This document shows, piece by piece, positions 1 to 8,850 of a DNA stretch of 64,000 nt; within the stretch, counting starts at the first letter, position 1; each line of letters opens with the position of its first letter. The notes beneath the pieces were generated by a model, which was not told the DNA's origin, searched no databases, and saw only the letters and a list, made by a program, of their open reading frames with translations. The DNA is from Lujinxingia sediminis (lineage in GTDB: Bacteria; Myxococcota_A; Bradymonadia; Bradymonadales; Bradymonadaceae). The position numbers and the translations under genes are program-made. Where the stretch lies: contig NZ_SADD01000002.1 in assembly GCF_004005565.1 (NCBI RefSeq), positions 523,038 through 587,037 on the forward strand, written 5' to 3'.

Positions 1-1449
1 CGCAAGCCCTGTGCCCACAAAGCCTCCCACTCCCCGCCCCCCTGAAGCGCCGCGCGATAACGACTGCCCGTACCATCCCGCCAGATCCACCCGCCCCAGA
101 AAGCCCCACCGATGCAACCCGGCTGCCCCTGCGGCGAAATCGGCGCGCAACTCCGAGGCCAGCACCCCCGCCTCCCAGCCGCTCGATACCCCGGCGCTGC
201 GATAGCCCTCCAACTCCACAAGCTCCGACCCCACCTCCAGGTGCACATCCTGGCGTGCACCCTCCGGCGCTCCCCCCTCCCAACGCGCCCGCGGCGTCGA
301 CGCCGCCGCCCCCAGCCTCAGCTCCAGACGATGCCACTGCTCGCTCGGCCACCCCCATCGATCCACATCTGCCGCCCGCACGGGCTCCCGACCATCGGCC
401 CAGTCATGAAACTGCGACGGTGCCCCAAAAACCCACGCCAACGCCTGATTGAGCCTCGTCGGAGAGCTCCGTCGGAAAAACTCTCCTAGCTGGTAATACG
501 CCTCGCCAAGTGGCACCCCCGCCACACCGGTCAACACCAGATCATTGAGGCTGACGATCTCCTTATACTCGATGGCGGCCTCCCAGATCAGGGTCGCCAG
601 CATCGCCGCCGCAAAGGACTGCCACAACGAGAGCTCATTGGCCCGAGCCAGCGTATAATACGCCGCCCCGGCAAGCGGATGCAGAGGCGTATTGAGGTAC
701 ATCGCGTTGGAATCCCACCGCCACCCCTCAAACCCCCAATGACGCTCCCCCTGCGTGGCCAGCGTATAGTCCCAGTCAGCCGAATTGATGTCTGTATTCA
801 ACCAGTACCACGCGGTGCCCACCCCCAGCGTCACCCCAATCTCCAGCGCCGCTCGACCGTAGCGCCGCGGCCCGCGACCCGCATCCACCGGCTCGGCCAG
901 ACTCCGCACCAGCCCCTCTTCAAAGCTGCGTGCCACCCACCCCAGATCCCCCCCCTGGCCCGGCTCGCGATACACCGAATAAAGCACGTTCTCATCACGA
1001 CGGGTCGGATCCCAGTCGACCACCTCCACGCGCAATGCCCCATCAATATCGCGCTCCAGCCGAAGATGATAACGATACCTCCCCGAACGCCGCGCCAGCA
1101 CCACCCCCTGGTCGCGCTTGCTCACGGTACGCCCCGGCAGGGCCACGCAACCATCCGCCACCGTCGAGCGAAGCTCCCAGCAGGTGCGCACACTCCACCC
1201 CGGCTCCCGACTCCGATCACGCACCGAGACGAAAAGACGCTCCCGATCCTCCTCGCCAACCTGAGCCGCTACCTCTGCACCGACCTCCTCGCCAACCAGC
1301 AACGTGGCCGCTTCGTCCCCCGCCACCTCATCGGGCTCCTGAGCAACAGCCTCCCCCGCTCCCAGCACCAGCCCCCCGACCAGCGCAGCCCATACCACCG
1401 GCCAGCGCTTTAACCTTCGTTCCGACCCACTCTTACTGCACGCGAACAT
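1..1449 (-). CDS. DUF3943-domain exported protein, 3' end outside window
   Basis: The frame is open for 483 codons from an ATG at 1449 and runs off the window edge, so the C-terminus is missing. I chose this ATG because GGGAG lies about six bases upstream; an ATG at 1464 is the alternative. Residues 1-36 form a signal peptide with a hydrophobic WAALVGGLVLG core and an AVA-QE cleavage site. Residues about 235-335 hold the DUF3943 signature: NTPLHPLAGAAYYTLARAN, then a WEAAIEY segment, SLNDLVLTGVAGVPLGEAYY and FFR. The family is exported, probably outer-membrane associated, and has no known biochemical function. The rest is beta-rich-looking and acidic. The domain call is by motif memory; the function is unknown. 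Confidence 0.75.
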   Translation of the reverse strand, partial: MFACSKSGSERRLKRWPVVWAALVGGLVLGAGEAVAQEPDEVAGDEAATLLVGEEVGAEVAAQVGEEDRERLFVSVRDRSREPGWSVRTCWELRSTVADGCVALPGRTVSKRDQGVVLARRSGRYRYHLRLERDIDGALRVEVVDWDPTRRDENVLYSVYREPGQGGDLGWVARSFEEGLVRSLAEPVDAGRGPRRYGRAALEIGVTLGVGTAWYWLNTDINSADWDYTLATQGERHWGFEGWRWDSNAMYLNTPLHPLAGAAYYTLARANELSLWQSFAAAMLATLIWEAAIEYKEIVSLNDLVLTGVAGVPLGEAYYQLGEFFRRSSPTRLNQALAWVFGAPSQFHDWADGREPVRAADVDRWGWPSEQWHRLELRLGAAASTPRARWEGGAPEGARQDVHLEVGSELVELEGYRSAGVSSGWEAGVLASELRADFAAGAAGLHRWGFLGRVDLAGWYGQSLSRGASGGRGVGGFVGTGLA

Positions 1450-1511
1450 CACCACTCCCGACATCCTCCAGCGGCGCTCGCGCGCTCACATCACACCCAT
1501 CGCATCACGAC

Positions 1512-1919
1512 TTACGCGCCCACATGCACCACAAGCTCACGCTGCATCGGACCGTCGCGATGCTCCCACAAAAAGATCCCCTGCCAGCGCCCCAGCGCCA
1601 GCACCCCGTCCATAATCGGAATCCCCAGACTCGTCGACGTCAGCGCCGCCTTTATATGCGAAGGCATATCATCCGGCCCCTCGTCCGTATGCGTGTAAAG
1701 CGCATCATGCTCCGGCACCAGACGCTTCAACCACGCCTCCAGATCGCGACGGGCCGAAGGGTCCGCGTTCTCCTGAATCGTCAGGCTCGCCGAGGTATGC
1801 CGAATAAACACCGTGCATAGCCCCTCTTCAACCTGCGCACTGGCCACCGCCCGCCTCACCTCGGCGCTCACCTCATAGAGCCCCTGGCCCCGCGTCTCAT
1901 GTACCCATCTCGCGATCAT
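1512..1919 (-). CDS. YjbQ/UPF0047 family protein
   Basis: A 135-residue protein covering the whole length of the YjbQ (UPF0047) family, a small trimeric fold. Members have weak thiamine-phosphate synthase activity in vitro but no firmly settled role. Visible family motifs are FIRHTSASLTIQENADP (residues about 38-54), the Asp-rich stretch DALYTHTDEGPDDMPSHIK, and the C-terminal LGRWQGIFLWEHRDGP. The invariant His and Asp/Glu residues of the presumed metal site are present. The start is supported by GAGGAG six to ten bases upstream. The gene lies downstream of malQ on the same strand, separated by repeat array A, so co-transcription is uncertain. Confidence 0.9.
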   Translation of the reverse strand: MIARWVHETRGQGLYEVSAEVRRAVASAQVEEGLCTVFIRHTSASLTIQENADPSARRDLEAWLKRLVPEHDALYTHTDEGPDDMPSHIKAALTSTSLGIPIMDGVLALGRWQGIFLWEHRDGPMQRELVVHVGA

Positions 1920-2008
1920 ATTCGCTCCTCTTGCCCATAGTCATCGTCACCACACCAGCGCGCACGCCCCCCTGCAAACGCCCGACCTCCCTTTATCTTC
2001 CCGAGGCC

Positions 2009-2127
2009 GATCGAACGCCTGGCACCCGAGCGCTACACACGTCCGAACGCCTGGCACCCGAGCGCTACACACGCCCGAACGCCTGACACCCGAGCGCTAC
2101 ACACGCCCGAACGCCTGGCACCCGATC
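2009..2127. repeat. Repeat array A: four units, 32-base period
   Basis: Four copies of the family core CGAACGCCTGGCACCCG start at 2012, 2044, 2076 and 2108, exactly 32 bases apart, with the shared spacer AGCGCTACACACG(T/C)C. The third core has CTGACA instead of CTGGCA. The array fills the gap between the malQ stop (2142) and the yjbQ start (1919), both minus strand, so malQ read-through would transcribe the complement, GGGTGCCAGGCGTTCG. Confidence 0.95.
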
Positions 2128-2141
2128 TTAAAACCCTCCCT

Positions 2142-3647
2142 CTACCGACCACTCTCCCGCGTCAACGCCCCCAGACGCACGTACACCGTCTCGTCCTCCA
2201 ACATCGCCTCGCTCATCCGCCAGTTCCAGTTATCCTCCGCCCTCCCCGGCACGTTCATCCGAGCCTCACTGCCCAGCTCGAAAAGGTCCTGCACCGGCAC
2301 CACCACAAGATTGGCCTTTGAGGCCCATAACCGCTCGATCATCGCCCACACAATCCCCTCATCACCGTGGGAGACGTAGGTGCGCACGCCGTGCTTGCCC
2401 AACTCATCAAGCCCCTCATACCACCCCTGCGTCGTATCGTTATCGTGGGTGCCTGTATACGCGGCGCAATGCCGCGGGTAGGTATGCGGCAAAAAAGGAT
2501 GATCCTCAGTCCCATCAAACCCGAACTGCATCACTCGCATCCCCATCAAACCCAGCTCGTCGCGCAGCTCGCGTACCTTGTCGGTGATGATCCCCAGATC
2601 TTCGGCCACCATCGGCACCTCCCCCAGCTCGGCCTCGATCGCCTCAAACACGGCCCGGCCCGGCCCCTTCTCCCAGCGACCATCCACCGCCGTGGGCGCC
2701 TCGGCGTCAATCCGCCAGTACGACTCAAAGCCCCGAAAGTGATCGACGCGCACCGCATCCACCATCGTCATCACCTGACGCACACGCCACACCCACCAGT
2801 CGTAGTCGCGATCGGCCAGCCTATCCCACGCGTAGAGTGGATTGCCCCAACGCTGCCCCGTCTTCGAAAAATAGTCCGGCGGCACCCCCGCGACAGCATC
2901 TGGCTCCCCGTCGGCGCCCAGCTCAAAGAGATCGCGCTCCGCCCAGACCTCTGCGCTATCCATGGCCACAAAAATCGGAACATCCCCCAGCACCCGCACG
3001 CCCCGATCGGCCGCATAACGCTTTAACTTCGCCCACTGCTCCGCAAACACCCACTGCTCAAAGCGCACCTGCTCCAGCGCCTTGCCCAACCCCCGCTGCG
3101 CCTCGGCAATCGCCTCCGGATCTCGCCTCACCAGCGGCGCCGGCCACTGCTGCCACCCCCGGCCCTCATGGCGATGCTTCAACGCCGTATAAAGTGCAAA
3201 GTCCTCCAGCCACCCCGCGCTCGCCATCGAAAACTCCTGAAACGACGCCTCCGAGCCCCCCCCCGCCTCCTTCCACCCCTCATAGGCCTGGACCAGCAAC
3301 TCGCGCTTCGCCTCGCGAATCACCTCCACATCGAAGCGCTCCGTCGAGCCCGCCGCACATACGCGCCGGTACACGTTAAGATCCGCCCCTGAAAGCCACC
3401 CCGCCTCCACCAACTGCTCCCCGTCGATCACCATCGGATTGCCCGCAAACGCCGAGCTCGCCGAATAGGGCGATCCCCCGTGACCCGGCGGATTCAGCGG
3501 CAACACCTGCCACCAGCGCTGGCCACCCTCGGCCAGCCGCTCAATCCAACGACGCGCATACCTCCCCAGACACCCCACCCCGTCGGGTCCCGGCAAACTC
3601 GTCGGATGCAGCAACACTCCCGAAGATCGCTCCCACGCTCCCATCAT
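2142..3647 (-). CDS. malQ: 4-alpha-glucanotransferase (GH77)
   Basis: Cytosolic amylomaltase that transfers alpha-1,4-glucan segments between maltodextrins, used in maltodextrin and glycogen metabolism. The 501-residue length is normal for bacterial GH77. The start chosen gives MMGAWERSSGVLLHPTSLPG, with GGGAG just upstream; the longer frame to 3719 adds 24 residues that do not look conserved. Family motifs are GDVPIFVAMDSAEVW, VDAVRVDHFRGFESYW (catalytic nucleophile Asp in RVDH), MVAEDLGIIT (acid/base Glu) and YTGTHDNDTTQGWY (third catalytic Asp in HDND). All three catalytic acids are present. It is divergent from the transglycosylase gene; no other glycogen gene is nearby. Confidence 0.96.
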   Translation of the reverse strand: MMGAWERSSGVLLHPTSLPGPDGVGCLGRYARRWIERLAEGGQRWWQVLPLNPPGHGGSPYSASSAFAGNPMVIDGEQLVEAGWLSGADLNVYRRVCAAGSTERFDVEVIREAKRELLVQAYEGWKEAGGGSEASFQEFSMASAGWLEDFALYTALKHRHEGRGWQQWPAPLVRRDPEAIAEAQRGLGKALEQVRFEQWVFAEQWAKLKRYAADRGVRVLGDVPIFVAMDSAEVWAERDLFELGADGEPDAVAGVPPDYFSKTGQRWGNPLYAWDRLADRDYDWWVWRVRQVMTMVDAVRVDHFRGFESYWRIDAEAPTAVDGRWEKGPGRAVFEAIEAELGEVPMVAEDLGIITDKVRELRDELGLMGMRVMQFGFDGTEDHPFLPHTYPRHCAAYTGTHDNDTTQGWYEGLDELGKHGVRTYVSHGDEGIVWAMIERLWASKANLVVVPVQDLFELGSEARMNVPGRAEDNWNWRMSEAMLEDETVYVRLGALTRESGR

Positions 3648-3946
3648 CTCGCTCCCAGTCTCAAAGTCATCCCGGCCCCGCACCGCAGGCCCCACCTCAA
3701 CCTCCCACACTGCACACATGGAGCGCGAAAACTAGTTCCCGGCGGCCAATGGCAAACATCTCCCCTCTTTTCTTCCATCCCTCTCCCCCCTGCCTTACCC
3801 TTCCCTCTCATCCCCCTGACCACCCCGGCACGGCGTTCAGGCGGAATGAAATCCACACCCTCCGGGGGTTTTGACCTCGACCCTGCCGGCCGCCTCCCCC
3901 GATGAAGTGCACCGCTTTTCATCGTCGCCCTCGTCTCTGAGCTCCC
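3648..3946. other. Divergent intergenic region malQ / transglycosylase
   Basis: About 300 bases between two divergently transcribed genes. It must contain both promoters, but I could not identify a convincing -35/-10 pair or an operator. No repeat-family core is present. Confidence 0.4.
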
Positions 3947-6346
3947 ATGATCCGCAATCTCCCCGCCCTCCCCCTCGCGCTCGCCACGCTCCTGACACTG
4001 GCGCTCCCGCTCCCCGCCCAGGCACAGTCGCGCGGCGACGCCCCCCCCACCGAGCTTGCGCAAACCAACCCGCGCGAGGCCGGCTCCAGCGCTCACTTCC
4101 GCGTCATCGAGCGCTTCCCCGGGAGCGATTCCCTCCCTCCTCAGATCCCCTCCATCGCTCCCACAAGCCCTTTTGCGCCCATCATCGAAGACGTCGAGCG
4201 CAACAACTGGGCCTCCGCCCACCGCGACCTTCAGAACCCCGAGCTGCGCCCCCTTCTCAACGATGACGCCTCCCTGCGCTTTCTCGCTGCAACCGTCGCC
4301 ATGGAGGCCGGCCACCCCGATCAAACACGGGCCATCCTCAACGAGCTCGACCCCGCGCGCGATCTTCCGGTCCTGGCCGACTACGCCTCCCTGCTCAAAG
4401 CCCGCGCAGCCCTGGCCACAGAAGACGCCCACACCGCCACACTCGCTGCAGCGGCCATCGCCCCCGAAAGCCTGCTCTACCCCGACGCCCTCATTCTCCT
4501 GGCCGAAGCCCTCCAGAAAGCCGGCCAGCCCGAAGATCGCCAGCGTGCCATCGAGGTCCTCGATCTCTTCCTCAACGCCTACCCCCGCCACGCTCAGGCT
4601 GCTGCAGCCCGCGAGCAGCTCGCCACGCTCCTCGAAGCGACTCATCCCGGGCGCGCCGCCGAGCTCTACCTCAACATCCGCCAGCAACGCCCCTTAAGCC
4701 AGGCTGCAACCCGCGCCACCCGACAACTTCGCACCCTCGACGCCCACCTCACCGACGCCCAACGACGCCTCCTCGACGACACCACCCCCGAACGCGCGCT
4801 GACCCTGGCCCGTGCTCGCTTCGACCTTCACCAGAGCGAGCACGTCATCAGCCAGTTGAACACCGCCCTTGAGCGCTGGCCCGAAGACGCCCCCCAGCGC
4901 TGCGAAGCGCTCTACCTTATCGGGCGCTCTCACACCAAACTTCGCCAGCACTCCGCCGGCACCCCCGTCTACAACCGCATCCTGGAGCATTGCGCCGACA
5001 CCGAGTGGGAACTTCGCGCCCTCTACCTGGGCGGACGCGGCCGCTGGAACGCAGGCGATCGCCGGGGCGCCCTCACCCTCTTTGAGCGCATCTGGCAAAC
5101 ATACGCCGACCACTCCTACGCCGACGACGCCATGTACTTCGCAGCCCGCATCCTGCGCTCCGAAGACCGCCCCGATGAGGCCCGCGACCGCCTCACTGCC
5201 CAGCTTCAACGCTACCCCGAGGGCGACATGGCCAAAGACGCCCACTGGCTTCTGCTGCGCGAATACTTCGACCGCGACGACTTCCAGGCCGTCATCGACC
5301 ACGTCGACAACCTCGATAAAACCGGCGAAGACGACCTCTACACAAAAGGCCGCCTTCACTACTTCCGCGCCCGCGCCCTGCTGCAAGCCGGCCGCAACGA
5401 CGAGGCCGCACAGGCTTTTATCAAAGTCACCCGCGACCACCCCATGAGCTACTACGCCCTGCTCAGCTTCAACCAGCTCGCCAGACTCCAGGGCAGCACC
5501 GAGGGACTGGACATCTGCGCCACCGTCGGCCCGGCCTGCGAAGAGCTCCTCCCGGCAAACCTTCAGGCCGCCCCCGTCGAACTTCCCGATGAGCTTGAGC
5601 GCGACGCCGGCTTTCAAAAAGCCTCCCGGCTCCTCACCCTCGGGCTGACCTCGCTTGCCCGGCGCGAGCTCACCGCGCTTCGCACCCGCCACGCCAACAC
5701 CCCCTCCACCCTCTGGGCCCTGGCCTCCCTGCTCGACGCCGCCCACGCCTACCCCATCTCCCACGACCTGGCTCGCCGCCACATCCACGGCTGGATGGAC
5801 GCCTACCCCACACAAACCACTCGCCGACACTGGTCCATCGCCTACCCCACCCCCTTCAAAGACACCCTGACCCGCTACGCCGAGCAGCGCGGGCTGAGCC
5901 CGGCCATCATCTACGCCATCATGCGCGAAGAGAGCGGTTTTAACCCCCGCATCGAGAGCTGGGCCAACGCCCGCGGCCTCCTCCAACTTATCGAACCCAC
6001 CGCCCGCCGCATCGCCCAGAGAGACGGTCTTGAAGACTTCTCCTTCGATCTTCTCTTCGACCCCACCCTCAACATCCGTCTGGGATCGGCCTATATGCGC
6101 GAGCTCGCCAGCCAGACCAGCGCCCACCCCGCCCTCATCATCGCCGGCTACAACGGCGGCTTTGGCAACGTCTCCACCTGGCTCAAAGACTTCGGCAACG
6201 AAGACCTCGATCTCTTTGTCGAAAACATCCCCTACGGCCAGACGCGCGACTACACCAAGCGCGTCCTGATGAGTTTTTGGATCTACAGCTACCTCTACGG
6301 CGACGCCCGCGTCCCCACGCTTTCATTCACACTCCCCCCCCCTTAA
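3947..6346 (+). CDS. Soluble lytic murein transglycosylase with TPR-like helical repeats
   Basis: An exported 799-residue enzyme of the Slt type that cleaves peptidoglycan between MurNAc and GlcNAc, forming 1,6-anhydroMurNAc. Residues 1-26 are a signal peptide ending PAQAQS. Residues about 75-600 are Ala-rich helical repeats (TPR-like, for example YLGGRGRWNAGDRRGALTLF), matching the U/L superhelix of Slt70. The catalytic SLT domain occupies residues about 645-780: LSPAIIYAIMREESGFNPR, with the likely catalytic Glu at 662 (E of ES), ARGLLQLIEPTARRIA and AGYNGGFGNVSTWL. The SLT domain at the C-terminus and the length fit the Slt70 architecture. Array B follows the stop codon. It is monocistronic as far as can be seen. 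Confidence 0.93.
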   Translation: MIRNLPALPLALATLLTLALPLPAQAQSRGDAPPTELAQTNPREAGSSAHFRVIERFPGSDSLPPQIPSIAPTSPFAPIIEDVERNNWASAHRDLQNPELRPLLNDDASLRFLAATVAMEAGHPDQTRAILNELDPARDLPVLADYASLLKARAALATEDAHTATLAAAAIAPESLLYPDALILLAEALQKAGQPEDRQRAIEVLDLFLNAYPRHAQAAAAREQLATLLEATHPGRAAELYLNIRQQRPLSQAATRATRQLRTLDAHLTDAQRRLLDDTTPERALTLARARFDLHQSEHVISQLNTALERWPEDAPQRCEALYLIGRSHTKLRQHSAGTPVYNRILEHCADTEWELRALYLGGRGRWNAGDRRGALTLFERIWQTYADHSYADDAMYFAARILRSEDRPDEARDRLTAQLQRYPEGDMAKDAHWLLLREYFDRDDFQAVIDHVDNLDKTGEDDLYTKGRLHYFRARALLQAGRNDEAAQAFIKVTRDHPMSYYALLSFNQLARLQGSTEGLDICATVGPACEELLPANLQAAPVELPDELERDAGFQKASRLLTLGLTSLARRELTALRTRHANTPSTLWALASLLDAAHAYPISHDLARRHIHGWMDAYPTQTTRRHWSIAYPTPFKDTLTRYAEQRGLSPAIIYAIMREESGFNPRIESWANARGLLQLIEPTARRIAQRDGLEDFSFDLLFDPTLNIRLGSAYMRELASQTSAHPALIIAGYNGGFGNVSTWLKDFGNEDLDLFVENIPYGQTRDYTKRVLMSFWIYSYLYGDARVPTLSFTLPPP

Positions 6347-6374
6347 TCGACTTCATCGACCTCTCACGACGCAC

Positions 6375-6529
6375 GGGTGCCAGGCGTTCGATCATCACAT
6401 CGAACCGATCGGGTGCCAGGCGTTCGATCATCACATCGAACCGATCGGGTGCCAGGCGTTCGATCATCACATCGAACCGATCGGGTGCCAGGCGTTCGAT
6501 CATCACATCGAACCGATCGGGTGCCAGCC
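6375..6529. repeat. Repeat array B: 4.4 perfect units of 36 bases
   Basis: Identical 36-base units start at 6375, 6411, 6447 and 6483; a truncated fifth begins at 6519. Here the core reads GGGTGCCAGGCGTTCGATC on the plus strand, the reverse of most other arrays, and in the sense of the upstream transglycosylase gene. Each unit also contains the inverted repeat GTTCGAT-CATCAC-ATCGAAC, able to form a 7-bp hairpin with a 6-base loop. Because 36 is a multiple of three, the array stays open in several frames (spurious repeat proteins). Confidence 0.97.
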
Positions 6530-6551
6530 CTCCGCACATACCCTTCCGCAA

Positions 6552-6658
6552 CCGAGCGCATCCAGGGCGACGCCTGACAAGGAGTGAGGCATAAAGCTGT
6601 AGCAGCTGCTACCGCGAATCCCTCACGACGCAGCCAGCGTCGTCCTGGATGCGCTCGG
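6552..6658. repeat. 107-base nested inverted repeat (structured or MITE-like element)
   Basis: The outer arms 6552-6573 and 6637-6658 pair over 22 positions (21 Watson-Crick, one G-T). Inside them GTGAGG (6584-6589) pairs with CCTCAC (6621-6626), and inside that GTAGCAGCTGCTAC (6599-6612) is a perfect palindrome. The element is flanked on both sides by CAA (6549-6551 and 6659-6661), which could be a 3-bp target duplication. It lies between array B and the endonuclease gene (start 6726), so it could also act in the leader RNA of that gene or as a terminator of the upstream gene. I do not recognise a known RNA family. Confidence 0.8.
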
Positions 6659-6725
6659 CAACCGTTGATTCGCCCTCGTCACGATGCTAACACTTATCGG
6701 CCGTCCTTTGCCCCAGAGGCCCGTA

Positions 6726-7634
6726 ATGATGTTGCACTACACCCTCCCTCCCCTCCTGACGTTTCTGGTCCTCTTCGTTGCCTGCGTACAACCCGAAGCC
6801 GGCACGCTCCCCCCGGATACTCCCGACGTCGATCTCAGCGATACCGCCGAAGACGCATCCGAGCCCAAAGATACCTCCGCGCCCGAAGATGTCAGCGACG
6901 ACGACGCCGAAGCGATCCCCGACGTCCAGGACACACCCCCGCCCGAGCCCTGGCCCTGCGACCCCGAGCTTGATCTCAACGATCGCCGCTACCGCCACCT
7001 CCATGGCTTGAGCGACGCGCAGATCCAGCGCGGTCTTCTCAACATGGTCTCCGGCCACCGCGCCCTCTACTACTCGACGGCGCGCCAGCACCTGATGAAC
7101 GACATCGAGCCCCACGACGACGGCTCCATCGAATGCGCCTACACCGGCCGCATCACCGAGCCCGACGGCTCCACCACCCCCGATGGTTTCAACACCGAGC
7201 ACGTCTGGCCCCAGAGCCGCGGCGCCGATCAGGAGCCCCCCCGCAGCGACATCCACCACCTCTTCGCCGTCGACGGCGGCGTCAACTCCGCGCGCAGCAA
7301 CCACCCCTACGGCACCACCTCCTGCTCCGGCAACAGCTGCCCCTGGCACGAAAACGGCTCCGAGCGCGGCCCCTCCACCGACGGCCGCGACCCGGTCTTT
7401 GAGGTCCGCCCGGAGTTTCGCGGCAATGTCGCCCGCGCCATGTTCTACTTCGCGCTCCGCTACCAGATGCCCATCGAAGACCGCGAGGAAGCTGTCCTGC
7501 GCCAGTGGCACTGCGAAGATCCCCCTGACGACTACGAGCGCAACCGCAACGACCTCATCCAGATGCTCCAGTCCAACCGCAACCCCTTTATCGACCGCCC
7601 CGACTTTGTCGATAACTTCGATTCTTTCGATTAA
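6726..7634 (+). CDS. Endonuclease I family lipoprotein (paralog 1)
   Basis: A 302-residue exported nuclease of the endonuclease I family (EndA/Vvn type, PF04231), which cuts DNA or RNA non-specifically with a beta-beta-alpha-metal site. I moved the start to the ATG at 6726, where AGAGG sits six bases upstream and the protein begins with a lipoprotein signal (LTFLVLFVAC, Cys about residue 20). An acidic linker of Asp/Ala/Pro/Glu follows to about residue 75. The nuclease domain shows FNTEHVWPQSRG (general-base His), SDIHHLFAVDGGVNSARSNHPYG (metal ligands including the conserved Asn) and a C-terminal RQWHCEDPPDDYERNRND block. It is followed by a terminator and a close paralog. Confidence 0.9.
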   Translation: MMLHYTLPPLLTFLVLFVACVQPEAGTLPPDTPDVDLSDTAEDASEPKDTSAPEDVSDDDAEAIPDVQDTPPPEPWPCDPELDLNDRRYRHLHGLSDAQIQRGLLNMVSGHRALYYSTARQHLMNDIEPHDDGSIECAYTGRITEPDGSTTPDGFNTEHVWPQSRGADQEPPRSDIHHLFAVDGGVNSARSNHPYGTTSCSGNSCPWHENGSERGPSTDGRDPVFEVRPEFRGNVARAMFYFALRYQMPIEDREEAVLRQWHCEDPPDDYERNRNDLIQMLQSNRNPFIDRPDFVDNFDSFD

Positions 7635-7657
7635 TCCCCCCCCTCCCCAGCCTTCCC

Positions 7658-7697
7658 GCAAGTCAGGTGCCGCCCCCCCTCGCCGCACCTGACTTGC
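7658..7697 (+). terminator. Hairpin after first endonuclease gene
   Basis: GCAAGTCAGGTGC (7658-7670) pairs perfectly over 13 bp with GCACCTGACTTGC (7685-7697) around a 14-base C-rich loop. No strong T-run follows, so it may act as an RNA 3'-end stabiliser rather than a classical terminator. Confidence 0.65.
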
Positions 7698-7733
7698 GAG
7701 CTCTGTCCTTTCTGCATCATTTCAGGATCCGCC

Positions 7734-8774
7734 ATGCGTCATCTCTCCCCTCTTAGTACGCTCACGCTCCTCTTCGCCCTGCTCATCGCCTGCTCCGATG
7801 CTCCCGACTCCGCTCACGACGCGGGCCTCGTCGACATCGGTGACACCACCGACCTCGACGCGGACGATCCCGACGCCGACGCCGACGTGCCCGACGCCGA
7901 CGTTGACGACCTCGACGCCGACGCCGACGACCTCGACGCCGACGCCGACGACCTCGACGCCGACACCGAAGAACCCGACGCCGACGTTGACGACCTCGAC
8001 GCCGACACCGAAGAACCCGACGCCGATGTCGAAGAGCCCGACGCCGACGTCGAAGAGCCCGACGCCGACGTCGAAGAACCCGACGGCTGGAGCTGCCATC
8101 CCGATGCTCCCCTGGACCTCGTCCGGTACACCCACCTGGAAGGCGCCAGCGATCAGGCCTTGAAAGACGGTCTCTTCCAACTCGTCGACGGCCACACCTC
8201 CTACAGCTACTCCGATGCCCGCGACTACATGTACGCCGTCGTCGATGGCATCGACACCCAGGCCGACGGGTTTATCCACTGCCCCTACACAGGCCGACTG
8301 GCCACCCCCGACGGCTCTCGCACCCCCGACAACTTCAACACCGAGCACTCCTGGCCCCGCTCCAATGGCGCTCAAAGCCCGCCCCCGGAGAGCGACATCC
8401 ACCATCTCTTTCCCACCTGGATGCCTTCCAACTCCGCACGCGCAAGCCACGAGTTCGGTAACACCAACTGCACCTCCGACTGCTCCTGGCAGGACGGCGG
8501 CTCCAAGCTCGGCACGGGCACCGATGGTCGCTCCCCGGTCTTTGAGGTCCGCCTGGAAAACCGCGGCGACATCGCCCGCGCTCACTTCTACTTCTCGGTT
8601 CGCTACGGCCTCTCCATCCCCGCCCAGGAAGAAGTCGTCCTGCGCCAGTGGCACTGCGAAGATCCCCCCGATGACTGGGAGCGCCTGCGTAACGACCGCG
8701 TCGAAGTCGTCCAGGACAACCGCAACCCCTTCATCGATCGCCCCGACTTCGTCGACCACATCACCGACTTCTGA
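7734..8774 (+). CDS. Endonuclease I family lipoprotein (paralog 2) with long Asp-Ala linker
   Basis: A 346-residue paralog of the preceding gene. The lipobox is LLFALLIAC (Cys at residue 20). Residues about 35-120 are an Asp/Ala-dominated repeat (DLDADADD, EEPDADV units) far longer than in paralog 1, encoded by near-identical GACGCCGAC-type codons, so it probably expands and contracts by slippage. The nuclease domain (about 125-346) carries FNTEHSWPRSNG, SDIHHLFPTWMPSNSARASHEFG, CTSDCSWQDGG and RQWHCEDPPDDWERLRND. Both catalytic motifs are intact. The pair likely arose by tandem duplication and probably degrades extracellular nucleic acid at the cell surface (inference). A strong terminator-like hairpin follows. 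Confidence 0.9.
   Translation: MRHLSPLSTLTLLFALLIACSDAPDSAHDAGLVDIGDTTDLDADDPDADADVPDADVDDLDADADDLDADADDLDADTEEPDADVDDLDADTEEPDADVEEPDADVEEPDADVEEPDGWSCHPDAPLDLVRYTHLEGASDQALKDGLFQLVDGHTSYSYSDARDYMYAVVDGIDTQADGFIHCPYTGRLATPDGSRTPDNFNTEHSWPRSNGAQSPPPESDIHHLFPTWMPSNSARASHEFGNTNCTSDCSWQDGGSKLGTGTDGRSPVFEVRLENRGDIARAHFYFSVRYGLSIPAQEEVVLRQWHCEDPPDDWERLRNDRVEVVQDNRNPFIDRPDFVDHITDF
7846..8088 (+). repeat. In-frame GAC/GCC repeat encoding Asp-Ala linker
   Basis: Coding low-complexity tract built of short GACGCCGAC, GACCTCGAC and GAAGAGCCC units within the second endonuclease gene. It encodes about 80 residues of an acidic, probably disordered spacer between the lipid anchor and the nuclease domain. 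Confidence 0.85.
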
Positions 8775-8794
8775 TCGTTCCGGCTCCCGCAACC

Positions 8795-8841
8795 AGCGAA
8801 GGCCAGGCCCCCACCTCGGTGCCTGGCCTTCGCTCTTCTTG
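8795..8841 (+). terminator. Hairpin terminator carrying the repeat-family core
   Basis: AGCGAAGGCCAGGC (8795-8808) pairs perfectly with GCCTGGCCTTCGCT (8821-8834); ACC/GGT can extend it inward. CTTCTTG follows. The arms share GCCTGGC and CACC with the repeat family, and array C starts ten bases later. Confidence 0.7.
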
Positions 8842-8850
8842 AACACCTGG

